This document shows positions 33,647 through 47,700 of a stretch of DNA of 64,000 nt, piece after piece. Under the pieces are notes generated by a model. It had not been told where the DNA came from. It worked only from the letters and a program-made list of their open reading frames with translations, and ran no database searches. A program made the position numbers and the translations under genes. Position 1 is the first letter of the stretch. Each line of letters opens with the position of its first letter. The stretch comes from Girardinichthys multiradiatus (lineage: Eukaryota > Chordata > Actinopteri > Cyprinodontiformes > Goodeidae), in assembly GCF_021462225.1 (NCBI RefSeq), contig NC_061804.1, positions 4,069,001-4,133,000 of the forward strand. The letters run 5' to 3'.

Positions 33647-36200
33647 TAATCATTTCTGTCTTGCAGCTTAAGGAGCTTGATAGGTATTATTTAGTCAACT
33701 CAGAGGTAAGGAAACGACACAGTCAGTTATACTTGCGGCAAGGGTAGCTCACACTTTGCAGTGCAAAACTACAAAGTATTAACACTCCTCCCTCTTTATT
33801 TATACATGCTTGGTCACACACAGTTCAAACAACATTCAAGGTGTGTATGTGTGTGTGTGTGTGGGGGGTCAGAAAGGTTAGGGTTCATGTGTCTTGATTT
33901 CAGAGAAAGGAGTGGGGATTGGTACCAGTCCCTAGATGTTGCTGATAATAGCATAACTCACCCTTCTCTCCTATCTCTTTGTCTATTACATGTGGGGGAA
34001 GAAAGCACTTAGAGCAGACACAAGTGATAAACAATATAAAAAGTCATAAAACTCTAACAGAGCTAAATAAACCTTAATCACAAGGTAGGATATCTGGGCC
34101 CCTGCCATCATGTAGTTTTCTTAATGATAAATGACTTGGACTGCTTCCTCTTTCCTGAGCCAATGATGTCGCACACCCACACTTAACTGATATCCACTCC
34201 CTTGTAGTGCCTTTAGCAGTCTGGAATTATAAAAGCAAATACAAAGTATGTGAAGTTACATATTTCTTTACTTGGTTTAGGCCATGAGTTACAAACTGTT
34301 GCGTTATTTCAATGTAACCTGTGCAGAGTTGAAAAGACTTGTCAACATGATACTCAGATCTCAGATTGCAACAATGATTACATTTTTTCTTTTAAGTGGG
34401 GAATACCTAAAATTAGATTAATGAGGTTCTCCCTCATTCTAACTCAGATTTAAACTTAATTTAAGATCATATAAAACTGGCCTTTGGTCATTCAAAGTAA
34501 AATCATTCTGTAGGTGATCTTTTTCTACCAAATGTACAGTTTAAATAGGGCAAAAAAGTTTCATTCATTAGATCAGTGTACATTTATTCAGAACTTTTAT
34601 TTTAGCCTTTAAATTATCACTAAACACAGATTTACTCCTCAGTAGAGATTAACAGCTGAAATAACACGAAACGTCTGAGGAACATTGCTTGCATTTCATA
34701 GCTTTTGGGCAAGATAAGGATTACACTCTAAAAACTAGACAACTTCATTGCTCACTGTAATTTCATCTGTTCAAACTATATGGGATATCCTTCAGGACTT
34801 TTATGCAGGATTACAGGGGTTAATCAATAAATTACAAGAAAAATCAAATACAATGTTATTTATAAAGCACAAAAAACATGCTCAGAGGCCAAAGTGCTGT
34901 GCAAATAAAAGCAAAATCATATTTTACAAGGTGTGCCTATAATTGTGCCACTTGCAATAAAATCAAAACCAGAGGCTATCTAAAATTTTCAAGAAATCCA
35001 TTGATCAGTTATTATATTATGACTACTGACAGATTAACTGAGTCTAAAGCTATGTGAAATAATTATTCATTTCTTTACCAGTCTGAGGACGTTTGCCACA
35101 ATCCACATGTTCACCTGACAGATGTTTGAAGAGGTTCTTGCATGTACAGCCCATATCAAGCCCCTCCACAGCATCTGTACAAGACCCAGAGTGGGGCTTT
35201 AACTCAGCTCGCAATTTTTCCTTTCATAGTTGGATTTGCTGGTATGTTTGGGTCATTGTCATGGTACAGAGGGTCCACTTCTGCTTCAGCTTAAATTTTT
35301 TTACAGATGCTGTCACATTTTCCTCAAGCACACTCAGCTACACCCTTGAGATCATGGTGGACTCTATGAACATGAATTGGTCAGGGTATGTTGTATCATA
35401 GCACCACCAAAACGATGTCACTTCTAGCTCTGTTTCACAGCTAGTAGGATGCTTTTGATGGAATGGAAAGAAACATTTTTTATATAGTGTGTCATGGTTT
35501 CAAAAATCCCTGAAGCTAACATAAAGTGAGCAGAAGTTAATTCCTGTTATTGACATAGTCAGTGGTCTTACGGAAAGTTCACATAAAAAACCTAGCACTT
35601 AAACAGTGCAAAGTGCTAATGGTTTTTCTTTATCAAAACAATGCATCCTTACACCATGAAAAGGCTGTTTTTTTTACCTTGAAATTCAGCAAACTTTGTA
35701 AGGAAAGTGAATTTGTGGATTCAACAAAGGAACTGAGTATAAAGATCTTCCCATATCCTCTGAGCCACAGACAAAGCTGTGCTGCTACTGATTATTTCTA
35801 CAGTGATGATGAGTCCTGTTTTTCCACTGAGTGAGAAGACATCCCACACCTTCAAACTGCCTCCACCAAAGGCTTTATGTTATTGGGTAGAAAGCATTTG
35901 GCAAGTTTTAAAATGGGTGTAACCCATACACTCAGGTATTTCTCAAACCACAAATGCATATTTCTTTCAAATGTGGAACCATATTATAAATTATAAACAG
36001 GTCTTTTCAGTTGTAAAACAATTTATTGCCCAGAAGTATTGTTACAACAAAGAAAGAAATTACCAAAGAAACACTTGCTTTTTGTGCTAATATGAATAGA
36101 ATATAGCAATCAACTCAAAGAAAAAAAAAACATTTTCATCAGATCTCAGTTTAATTTGAATAGTACTCTATTTGATTTGGTCGGAAAGGTCTTCTTGATG
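33647..36200. other. Intergenic, no firm gene
   Basis: A short (TG)n run lies at 33841-33864. Open frames up to 102 codons (35093-35401) show no recognised domain. Nothing else can be named. Confidence 0.5.
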
Positions 36201-36325
36201 GATTCTAAGGCTTGGGGATTCAAGCTCTGGCGTTCTGTAACAGCAAGCCCTGTACACATATACAGAATAAACACTAACAACGACTGTTCTCTATTTGGAT
36301 TAATGCTGTGTATTCTGGGATTCAG

Positions 36326-36890
36326 TGTTTTACCCATCTCTTTTGTTTGTGTAGTTTAGTGGTTGTTCTCCATTTATGGCTGGGTCCAACAAAGGAAAAA
36401 GGGGGAAGTTTGGAAGCTTGAAAACAGCATGACAGATGTGAAGCATAGGAGTGGCAGCATCATGATGTGGGACTTTGTGCTGCAAAAGGGACTGGTGCAC
36501 GTAACAAAACAGATGGCATCATGAGGAGAGAACATTACGTTCAAAATGTAAAGGTAACATCTCAAGAAATAAGCAAGGTTTTTAAAGCTGTACAATCCAA
36601 ATGTGAAATGTCCTCAAGCCCTCTGCCAAATTAGTTACAAAGTGGACTATTGACAATAAAGTCAATGTCTTGGAGTGTCCATCGCAAAATCCTGATCTCA
36701 GTCCCATGGAAAATGTTCGAGGAATCTTGTAAGGTTGTGTGTGAGGAAGGCGGTCTATAAATACCAGCAATTGCTGCGAGAATGATACCTACAGCATAAG
36801 TGCTAGAATTGAAAAGCAAGTTTAGTGAACTACTAACAAAACATATGCAAAAATCTGAATTTAGTGGCAATCATCAGAGTTCCCCCCGTT
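36326..36890 (+). pseudogene. Tc1-type transposase fossil (copy B)
   Basis: Same relic as 8905-9300, with the catalytic end better kept: broken frames read VNVLECPSQNPDLSPMENV, corresponding to the Tc1 segment around the third acidic residue. Frames are interrupted. Confidence 0.65.
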
Positions 36891-37439
36891 TTCCATCTCA
36901 CCTATACTATATGGCAGGGTTTGCATACAAAAAATAAAGTAAACAAAAATCTCAATATTTATTGTAGCATTTAGAAAATATAAAAACTGTTTGTAATCTC
37001 AGCTGACCTAAACGAAAAAGTTTAGTCTGATTGACATAACTTTCATTTAATATTTTGACTCTAAACCTAGAGTTGGTGGAGTCAGCTGTTCCACCTCATG
37101 ACACCTCTTGGATGCACAGATATTTAAGTGAACCTTCCAAGGAACATTTCAGCCCTAGAGAGGAATGAGAATTGCCTGTGAAACAGGCAATTAAGTTATA
37201 GACCAAAAATATAAAGAAATTGATGCATAATTTCTTGTTATTTTAAAATAAAAATCTAAAAACTGTGCTTGACTCGGCTTACTAATTAGTTGATTTCTCA
37301 AGGCAATGTGTGTGACAAGGATGTGCATCAGAAAAAAGGTGGCAGAACAAGACATCAAAAACTTGTGGATATTATATCAAGGTGTCATGAAATTGTGGTC
37401 ATGAAAAGTTTCTGTCAATATACATAACTTAGTTAATAG

Positions 37440-39245
37440 AACCTAAATAAACTCCAGCTCTCTGCACTTGGCTTCTGGTCCATCCCTGATACACCTGATG
37501 ACTTCAGAATCGTCCAAGTATTTCTGCAGATGACAGGAGTCTGTCTTGTACTGGAAGTCTGATGTGTACAGAGTAAAAAGGAATGGTGAGAGTACCGTGC
37601 CCTGAGGTGCTGCTGTCTACCCGGTTAGACACCCAACCCTTCAGTCTTACAAACTGTTGTCTGTTTATCAGATATTCATTGATCCAGGAGATTGTTGAGG
37701 CCACCACCTATGTCTTCTGGAGTTTCTGACAAAGGAAATAAGGTTGAATTGTGTTAAATGCTCTGGAGAAATCAAAGAACATGATCCTCACAGTGATGCT
37801 GAATCTGACCAGATTACAGTGTGTTTCTTGATGCAGGTGTATAATGCTATCTTCAACTCAAACTCCAAAGCGCTAAGAAAACTTAAGGGGGTTCTGATAG
37901 TTTATTGTTTTCTTATTCGTGCCTGTGCCAACAGGAGTCTCTCTAAGACCTTCATGATGTGGGATGTCTGAGTAACAGGTCTATAGTTATTAAGGACTGA
38001 TGGGTGACATGTAGAAGCAAAAGGGTCCATGGCCGAGGTGAAAGATAAACCATTTGAGGCATGACAGGTAAGCTTTGGGTTAAAGAAGGGTGGGATGTCT
38101 ATTTGGCTGTGACCAGCTTGTTTCTGAACTGAACCTATTGAAGAATCTATTTAGTTCATTGGCCCTGTCCAGACATTGATCTGACCATCCTTCTGCTTGA
38201 AGCCTGTGATCTTTTTAATCCCTGACCACATATTTCTGATGTTTTACTAGAGCTTAATCTTCAGCTTTTTCTTGTAAACCTCCCTCCTGTCTCATGTCTT
38301 GACTTTAAGTTACTTCTGTATACTCCTCAGTAATTCCCTGTCTCCCTCTTTGAAGGCTCTTTTTTTCTTGTTAAGCAGGTCCTTCAGGCCACTGGTGATC
38401 CAGGGTTTGTTATTGGGGAAGCACCTCACCGTTCTGGTGAGAATGGTGTTATCCACTCAGAGATTTATAAAGTCGGTTACACATTCAGTCATGACATTGA
38501 TGTCCTTTCCATGTGGCTTACACAGTGCATATCAGTCTGTAGCCTCAAAGCAACCTTGCAGGGCTTCCTCAGCTTTCTGTGACCATCATGTGACCATAAT
38601 TATCTTTATTACAGGTTTGCTCTGAACAAGGGGTTTATATTTGGAGCAGAGATGTATCAATCCTTGACATTTGCATAAAACAAATCCAAAGTTTTGTTTT
38701 CTCTGGTAGAGCAGCTGACAAACTGTTGAAACCTTTGAAGTGTAGCAGAGAGTGAGATGTAATTACAATAACCAGATATTGCCACAAATGCATTTGGGCG
38801 TTGTGTCTGTAGACTAGCAACAACTGAGCTGATGACAGCACATGCAGTGTCAGCAACAGCTCATGTTGGAACGTAAGCCATTACAAAATAACACTGGTGA
38901 ACTCTCTAGCGGTAAATTATATGGACAAAAATAACTGCTAACAGTTCAATATCTGGCCTGCAGAGACGATATTTCACAGCATGTCCTGGATTACACCATC
39001 TGTTGTTTACAAACACTGCTAATCCACCTCCTTTGCGTTTGCTGACCCTCTTTAATTCTCTGTCTGCTAGTATGGTCAGAGAGCCCCAAGAGAGAGACGC
39101 TGGAGTCTGGGATATAATTCTGCAGCCATGTCTCAGTGAAACACAGAATACTGCATTCCTGATACTCTGGACGGGTCTTTGTGAGGGATTGGAGTTCATC
39201 CAACTTGTTTCCCAAAGATCTCACAATGCCTATCATGAAATTGTT
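37440..39245 (-). mobile_element. LINE retrotransposon remnant (endonuclease and reverse transcriptase)
   Basis: On the minus strand, 39236-38906 encodes an AP-endonuclease-like start (ECSILCFTETWLQ, GGGLAVFVNNRWC, RPDIELLAV). At 37707-37504 it reads QFVRLKGWVSNRVDSSTS followed, in another frame, by LFTLYTSDFQ and KYLDDSEV, reverse-transcriptase motifs. Frameshifts and stops are many. Orientation is opposite to the ERV and the LU-mucin gene. Confidence 0.8.
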
Positions 39246-39476
39246 CTAAGTCTCATAGATTTCTGTCAAAACACCCTCGATCACCAAGACTCACAGGAAT
39301 TCTGTAGGCCTTCTCCCATGTATTTTCAATGAGAGCTTGACCTGTAATCCATGAGTGACACCATTTATTTCCATAATTATATTTTATACTGTGAATGATA
39401 TAGAGCTATGAAAATCTCCATGATTGGGGATGAGGGATAGCTATCGCCCACAGTTTAAAAAAATTTAAAATACCAT

Positions 39477-39702
39477 GTACGGATTCCGAGATATTAGACA
39501 TTGTTCGGGAGCATGTTCAGGGATTTTTGCCTTTTTCTCCATTTTCCCTCTCTTTTCACCCAGTGTTGTGTCTTTATTATTATATTTTCAAAAATAAAGG
39601 ATGAATATTAATGTTCCCCTGTCCGTTCTGATAAAGCCGGTCCAAGAATGACATCGATCGCCCCTACGGTTTCCGAGTTATGGCCAGTCGTTCGGGAGCA
39701 TG
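39477..39702. repeat. Pair of 39-bp direct repeats, 187 bp apart
   Basis: 39477-39515 ('gtacggattccgagatatta' ...) and 39664-39702 ('ctacggtttccgagttatgg' ...) align without gaps over 39 bp and both end 'gttcgggagcatg' or 'cgttcgggagcatg'. Function unknown; probably part of an unnamed element. Confidence 0.6.
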
Positions 39703-39902
39703 CGCCTCCATGTTATAAAGCCTAGACCAGGGGAGACACAGAGTGAGGTGCTGCGTGAGTGAGAAACAGCAGGTGTCAAGTTACACTGACGCTCTTTGCT
39801 GATTGGCTGATTCATTCCTCACTGTTCTATTTATAGCTCCGTGTATCTCCTACTGTATATGTCTGGATGTGATTCTGTCTTTCTTTCTGCCTCTCTGTGT
39901 CT

Positions 39903-39998
39903 CACACACAGACACACACCCACACACACACACACACCCACACACACACACACACACACACACCCACACACAGACACAGACACACACCCACACACACA
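39903..39998. repeat. (CA)n microsatellite
   Basis: CA repeats with scattered CCA and GACA interruptions. The Thr/His-rich and Val/Cys-rich open frames on both strands here are products of this repeat. Confidence 0.95.
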
Positions 39999-40204
39999 TG
40001 CATGGATTACTATCTTTCTGAGGACTTTGCATTGACTTTCATTGATATTCATTCATTTCTATGACTTAAACCTGACCCGACCCCTAACCCTTTGACCATC
40101 TTCATAGGAGGCAACTACATGGCGGCCATTTTGTGCATGTACTGCTGTTTCAACACCCAGACAACTGTGATTGACCCTAAAGGTCAATTTCTTTCATCAA
40201 CCCT

Positions 40205-40860
40205 CCATGCTTACTAATGATTATTTAAAGCTTATAATAACATACACAATGGTTTTAGAATAGCAAGCATGTTCTATATAACTAATAGAAATAACCCAGA
40301 CCTGAAAGGACAACCATACTTGATTTTCAAAATAAGACAAAACATGCTCTACAAAATAAAAGCCTTTAAACAATAGATGATTGCAGGAGTGGGCTTCACA
40401 CTACTGTTGGAGCTCCCCCAATGATGGGAATGGGACTATGCTGGTCCTTTGAAACAGGCTTACTGAAACTTTCAAAATAAAAGCCCACACCTTCCATACT
40501 TAATAATGATTTGTAAGCTTATAATAGCATTCATAATGATTTTTAAATAGCAAGCAGGATCTATATAACTAATGGAACTAACCCAGATCTGAAGGGACAA
40601 CCATGCTGGACTTTCAAAATAAGACAAAACATGCTCTACAAAATAAAGGCCTTTGCATTTTAAACAATAGATAATTTCAGGACTGGGCTTCACACTAATG
40701 TTGGAGCTCACCTACTGTTGCCCCATTTAAAATAAGGCTTATTGAAAATTTCAAAATAAAAGCCTGAGTCCTCCAGAGTTACTAGTAATATTTTAAGCTG
40801 ATAATAGCATAGAATATAGCATAGACAATTAAATAAATAAAAAATAGTAAGCTCTGGTCG
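40205..40860. repeat. Tandem repeat, period about 290 bp (2 units and a partial third)
   Basis: 'gcttataataacatacacaatgg' at about 40230 and 'gcttataatagcattcataatg' at about 40517 start comparable units. Each is followed by 'caaaacatgctctacaaaat' and 'gggcttcacact'. A third, shorter piece starts near 40755. Confidence 0.75.
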
Positions 40861-41683
40861 GAGCAAAACGCACCAAGAGGCAGGCCCCGTCTAAATTTCT
40901 TCCGAAATTTTCTAGTTTAAGTTATTATCTCTTACTCACACAGGGAAGATGGAGTTATTGATTGCCTTCAATGGGGAGGACTTCCTTATTCATTCTATGG
41001 ATTCTCTTTAAAACTATTCTCTTCAAAGAACACCTTGTCAGACAGAATTTTTATCCAACACAATTGACCTAATTATCAATGCCTTTTAAAGTTGTTCTCT
41101 TTCTATGGTTCTTCTGAACTTGTTTGATAAAGCTGCCACACCTGGTGCTGCAGATACATTTTGGTTATTAATAACACTGAACATTCCAGACTAACAGAAA
41201 CAAGTATCACATGCAAGAAAAGATTTGAGCCAATAAAAGAAAATGAAAGCATTTAATCTGAATCCCTTTTCTGAGCAAGTTTTTTCATTATCAAACCATT
41301 AATTTTTAAAACAATACAAAAAAAATCTTCAAGAAGATTCTGTGACCAGAAAGGTTTCTAAGAATATTCAAGCATTAAATTTTCTCAAGTCACCAGAAAA
41401 AAAAAAAAAAAACATCTATTGAAATTAGGATTTTCTTTTAACAAGGATAAGCTTTTCTTAGGCAGAAGGCGATGATGAGATGTTTTGGCGCAATGTTTGC
41501 TGTTTTAAGATTAATATGTAAAATGTTGTTTACAAGACAAAGCTGTCAATATAAATCAAATAATTTAAAATTGTTTTGATTTTTGTTAAAATTGTATTTT
41601 AGCAAAATGTAAAATGATATTTAAAAAAAAGGGAGGAGACTGAAACGTGACAAACATGCCAAACTGGCTAAGCTCCTGTACAG

Positions 41684-41690
41684 TATAAAA
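41684..41690 (+). promoter_or_regulatory. TATA box of the LU-mucin gene
   Basis: TATAAAA in 'cagtataaaaggta', 80 bp before the ATG at 41764, giving a likely transcription start near 41715. Copy A has lost this region. Confidence 0.7.
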
Positions 41691-41763
41691 GGTATTATGA
41701 AGATCTCAGGTCAGTAAAAAGTTAAGAGGACAACTGATTTGCAGGACCCAAGGGAATATAACA

Positions 41764-44700
41764 ATGAACACGCTTTTTCTGACTCTCATCTGGGCCCTCG
41801 CCAGCGAAGGTAACACTTGTTTCTAAATTTTCGCCTGGTGAATGTAAATTAAAGGTGTTTTCCTTTTATTTCCAAGAAAACGAAACCTAAACATTTTACA
41901 GAAAAGCCTTGAAAAGAAAATACTTTCAAATTCTTCAGTTATTTTGATAGCAAAATAGTGAAAAACTGAAAAATCACAGATGAGTGAGGTTAAACATATG
42001 TACTTTTTAAAATACATTTTTCTTCTGATTGCAGCTGGAGCCCTGCGGTGTCTCGTCTGCCAAGATGAACATTGTTCAAGTTCAGTAAGCAAGAAATGTC
42101 ACTCAGAGAAGATGTGTATAACAGCTTCTATCAAAGGTATCCTTTTCCTTTTGACATATTTTACTTTGTTAGGAAACAATGTTCATGTGCACTAACAAAC
42201 TGTACTTGGACTATCCAGCTACTTCATCCGGACAAACTGTAAACCAAATCTACAAGGGCTGTGTCGCATTATCTCTGTGTCAGAACCCAGGCATTCAGAC
42301 TTTTTCAGTAAATATTGGTTACCAAAGTGTAATTGCATCTGCTGAGTGCTGCACCACTGACAACTGCAACTCACACACTCTGAATAGTAAGTGTCATCAT
42401 ATCGTCAGAGATTATAGTTTGTGGTGTTTTGTTTCACTCTGCTGCTATGAGAAATAAAATCTGTGTATTTGTTTTAGTGCCAAAATCTCAACCCGGAAAC
42501 AAACTGCAATGTTTTGTTTCTGACCACAAAACTTCTAAACACAGCTCTACAACAGCATGTTCGGGAGTGGAGACCAATTGTTTTGCAGCATATTGTAAGT
42601 TTTCACATTGAAACATTTGACAAATCTTATCAGTGATATATTTTTAAACAACTTACAACTATTTTTGTTGTTGTTTTACCTGATGAACCACTAAATGTAA
42701 AATATTTTTAAAAATGCATTGGCAAATTCATTGTTTAAAATACACGAACAAGAGGGTCTAGTTTGTGGCCACATATCGGAACGATTCTCAAAGTATATCA
42801 TGTAAAATTATAAGAAAATGAATTTCAGTACTTATAATCTAATACAGATTAGTAAAAATAGTGTCAAATGATTTGCACAGAAATTTTCAAATAAAGTATT
42901 TAAGATGCCCTTTACATTTGGTTATATATAAGGTAACTTCATTGTTTAATTAAAGTATGTTAAGGACAGAGAAATAATTTGGGTAAAAATAATGTTTTTT
43001 TAAATCCATAGTAACTAAAGACTCCAGAACCTTTCCTGGACTGGGCTGTGTGTCTCCAAATGCATGTGATGTTGCTATGGACCTGAAAACTTTACCATTC
43101 ATGGAAAATATAGGTGCAATAATCCGGGGACCAAGCTGTTGTCAAGGTAATGGATGTAATCATTTAAATCGAATTACCAAGAGCACTGCTTCTCCAATTG
43201 CTACAACCACTGCACTAATAACCTCAAATAATACATCAACCACTGCTGCACAAAAAACCACAAGCACAACTGCATCACTAACTACAACTGCTGATGTAAA
43301 GACCACCATAACTAAAATACCAATAATCGGAACAACCCGAACACACACTTCTGTAGCAACAAAGACCACAAATTCAGCACCAACGTCCTCAACTACAGCA
43401 ACAACCACAACTGCATCAACAACCACAACTGCATCAGCAACTACAACTGTAGCACCAACTACCACAACTAAAGCAAAAACAACTACAACTGCAGCACAAA
43501 CAACCACAACTGCAGGACCAGCAACCACAACTAGAGTACCAACCACTACAACTGCAGCAAAGACCACCACAACTGCTGCACCAACAATGACTACAACTGC
43601 ACTGACCACCACAACGGAGGCAGCAATATCTACAACTGCAGCACCAATCACTGCAACTGCAGCACCAACAACCACACCCATTGCACAAACTACCTCGACA
43701 ACAGCACCAACCACCACAACTAAAGCACCAACCACCACGACTCCAGCCCCAGCCACTACAACTGCAGTACCAACCACCACAACTGCGGCACCAACAACAA
43801 CTACTACTGCACATACCACCACAATGGAGGCAGTACCAACCACAACGGCAACACCAACCACCACAACTGCTGCACCAACAATGCCTACTACTGTACTTAC
43901 CACCACAACGGAGGTGGCAACATCTACAACTGCAGCGCCAACCACTACTAGTGCAGCACCAACCACCTCAACTATAGCACAAACTACCTCAACTACAGCA
44001 CCAAACACAACTAAAGCAACAACCACCACCACAACTGAACCAGAAACAACTGCAATTGCAGCATCAACTACCACGACTGCAGCCCCAACCACTACAACTG
44101 CAGCACCAACCACTACAACTGCAGCACCAACCACCACAACCATAGCACAAACTACCTCAACTGCATCACCAACCACAACTACAGTACAAACTACTACAAA
44201 TGCAGCACTAACCACCACAACTGAAGCACCAACAACTACAACTACAGGACCAACCACAACAGCATCACCAACCACAACTGTAGCACCAAATACCACAACT
44301 GCCGAACCAACCACCACAACAGCTGGACCAACCACCACTACTGCTGCACTTACCACAACAGAGGCTGTAAGAACCACCACCATAGGACAAACTACATCAA
44401 CTACAGCACCAACCACAACTGTAGCACCATCTACCACACCTGACACAGCAACAACTACAACTGCAGCACCAAAAACCACAACAGACACAGCAAGAACTAC
44501 AACTGCAGCATCAACCACTACAATTGCACCAAAAACCACCACAACTGTTGCACCAACAAGGACTACTACTGTACTTACAACCACAAATATTGCACCACCA
44601 ACCACAACTGCAACACCAACCACCACAACTGCTGTACTAACAACTGCAACTGCAGCATCAACCACTACAACTGCAGCAACAACAACCACAACTGCTGCAT

Positions 44701-47700
44701 CAACAAAGCCTACTACTGCAATTACCACTACAACGGAGGCAGCAACATCTACAACTGCAGCAGCAACCACAACTGCAGCACCCACCACCACAACTGAAGC
44801 AGCAACAACCACAACCGCAACACCAACCACCACAACTGCAGTACTAACAACTGCAACTGCGGCACCAGCCACTACAACTACAGCAACAACAACCACAACT
44901 GCTGCATCAACAAAGCCTACTACTGCAATTACCACCACAACGGAGGCAGCAACATCTACAACTGCAGCAGCAACCACAACTGCAGCACCAACCACCACAA
45001 CTGAAGCAGCAACAACCACAACTGCAACACCACCCACCACAACTGCAGTACCAACAACTGCAACTGCGGCACCAACCACTACAACTGCAGCACAAACCAC
45101 CACAACTGCTGCATCAACAAAGCCTACTACTGCAATTACCACCACAACGGAGGCAGCAACATCTACAACTGCAGCAGCAACCACAACTGCAGCACCAACC
45201 ACCACAACTGAAGCAGCAACAACCACAACTGCAACACCACCCACCACAACTGCAGGACCATCAACCACAACTACAGTACAAACCACTACAAATGCAGCAC
45301 AAACCACCACAATTGCGGCACCAACAACAACTACCACTGCACTTACAGCCACAACAGAGGCAGCAACATCTACAACTGCAGCCCTAACCACCACGATGGC
45401 AGCACCAACCACTGCAGCTGCATCACCAACAACCACAGCTGTAGCAACAACTACTGCATTTGAAACAGCAACAACCACAACTGCAGCATCAATGACCACA
45501 ACTGCCGCACCAACCACCACAACAGCTGGACCAACCACCACTACTGCTGCACTTACCACAACAGAGGCTGTAAGAACCACAACCATAGGACAAATTACAT
45601 CAACTACAGCACCAACCACAATTGCAGCACCCACCACCACAACTGAAGCAGACACATCTACAACTGCAGCACCAACCACTACAACTGCAGCAACAACCAC
45701 AACCATAGGAAAAGCTACCTCTACTACAGCAACAACAACTGCAGCACCCACCACCACAACTGAAGCACCAACAACTACAACTACAGCACCAACCACAACA
45801 GCATCACCAACCACAACTGTAGCACCAACTACCACAACTGCCGCACCAACCACCACAACAGCTGGACCAACCACCACTACTGCTGCACTTACCACAACAG
45901 AGGCTGTAAGAACCACAACCATAGGACAAACTACATCAACTACAGCACCAACCACAACTGTAGCACCAACTACCACAACTGACACAGCAACAACTACAAC
46001 TGCAGCACCCACCACCACAACTGAAGCAGCAACAACTACAACTGCAGCACCAAAAACCACAACAGACACAGCAAGAACTACAACTGCAACACAAACCACC
46101 ACAACTGCAGTACTAACAACTGCAACTGCAGCATCAACCACTACAACTGCAGCAACAACAACCACAACTGCTGCATCAACAAAGCCTACTACTGCAATTA
46201 CCACTACAACGGAGGAAGCAACATCTACAACTGAAGCAGCAACCACAACTGCAGCACCCACCACCACAACTGAAGCAGAAACATCTACAACTGCAGCACC
46301 AACCACCACAACTGCAGTACTAACAACTGCAACTGCAGCATCAACCACTACAACTGCAGCAACAACAACCACAACTGCTGCATCAACAAAGCCTACTGCT
46401 GCACATACCACCACAACGGAGGCAGCAACATCTACAACTGCAGCAGCAACCACAACTGCAACACCAACCACCACAACTGCAGTACTAACAACTGCAAATG
46501 CAGCATCAACCACTACAACTGCGACACCAACCACCACAACTGCTGCATCAACAATGCCTAGTACTGCACTTACCACCACAACGGAGGCAGCAACATCTAC
46601 AACTGCAGCATCAACCACCACAACTATACCACAAAGTTCCTCAACTGCAGCACCACCCACAACTGCATCACCAAAAGCCACAACAGAAGCAGAAAGAACT
46701 ACAACCGCAGCACCAACCACTAGCATTGCACCAAAAACCACCACAACTGCTGCACCAACAACGACTACTACTGCACTTACCACTACAACGGAGGCAGCAA
46801 TACCTACACCTACAGCACCAACCACAAATGCAACACCCACCACCACAACTGAAGCAGAAACATCTACAACTGCAGCACCAACCACTACAACTGCAGCACC
46901 AACCACCACAACTGCAGCAACAACCACATCCATAGGACAAACTACCTCTACTACAGCAACAACCACAACTGCAGCACCCATCACCACAACTGAAGCAGCA
47001 ACAAATTCAACCGCAGAATCAACCACCACGACTGCAGCCCCAACCACTACAACTGCAGCACAAACTACCACAACTGAAGGACCATCTACCACAACTACAG
47101 TACAAACCACTACAACTGCAGCCCTAACCACCACGATGACAGCACCCACCACTGCAGCTGCATCACCAACAACCACAGCTGTAGCAACAACTACTGCAAT
47201 TGAAACAGCAACAACCACAACTGCAGCACCAATGACCACAACTGCCGCACCAACCACCACAACAGCTGGACCAACCACCACTACTGCTGCACTTACCACA
47301 ACAGAGGCTGTAAGAATCACAACCACAGCACCAACCACAATTGCAGCACTCACCACCACAACTGAAGCAGCAACAAATTCAACCGCAGAATCAACCACCA
47401 CGACTGCAGCCCCAACCACTACAACTGCAGCACCAACCACCACAACCATAGCACAAACTACATCAACTACAGCACCAACCACAACTACAGCACCAACCAC
47501 AACAGCATCACCAACCACAACTGTAGCACCAACTACCACAACTGAAACAGCAACAACTACAACTGCAGCACAAACCACCACAACTGCAGGACCAGCAACC
47601 ACAACTACAGTACCGACCACAACTGCAATACCAACCACCACCAAAACTGAAGCAGCAAACACTACAACTGCGACACCAACCACCACAACTGCTGCATCAA

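Noticed and set aside
39803..40052. Thr/His-rich and Val/Cys-rich frames at 39.8-40.05 kb
   Set aside because: Produced by the (CA)n microsatellite on either strand.
42137..42172. A 36-bp intron ending at TTAG (42172) between LU-domain exons
   Set aside because: It gives a wrong phase and an immediate stop. The acceptor at 42218 (82-bp intron with an ACTAAC branch-like site) keeps the frame and completes a normal LU domain.
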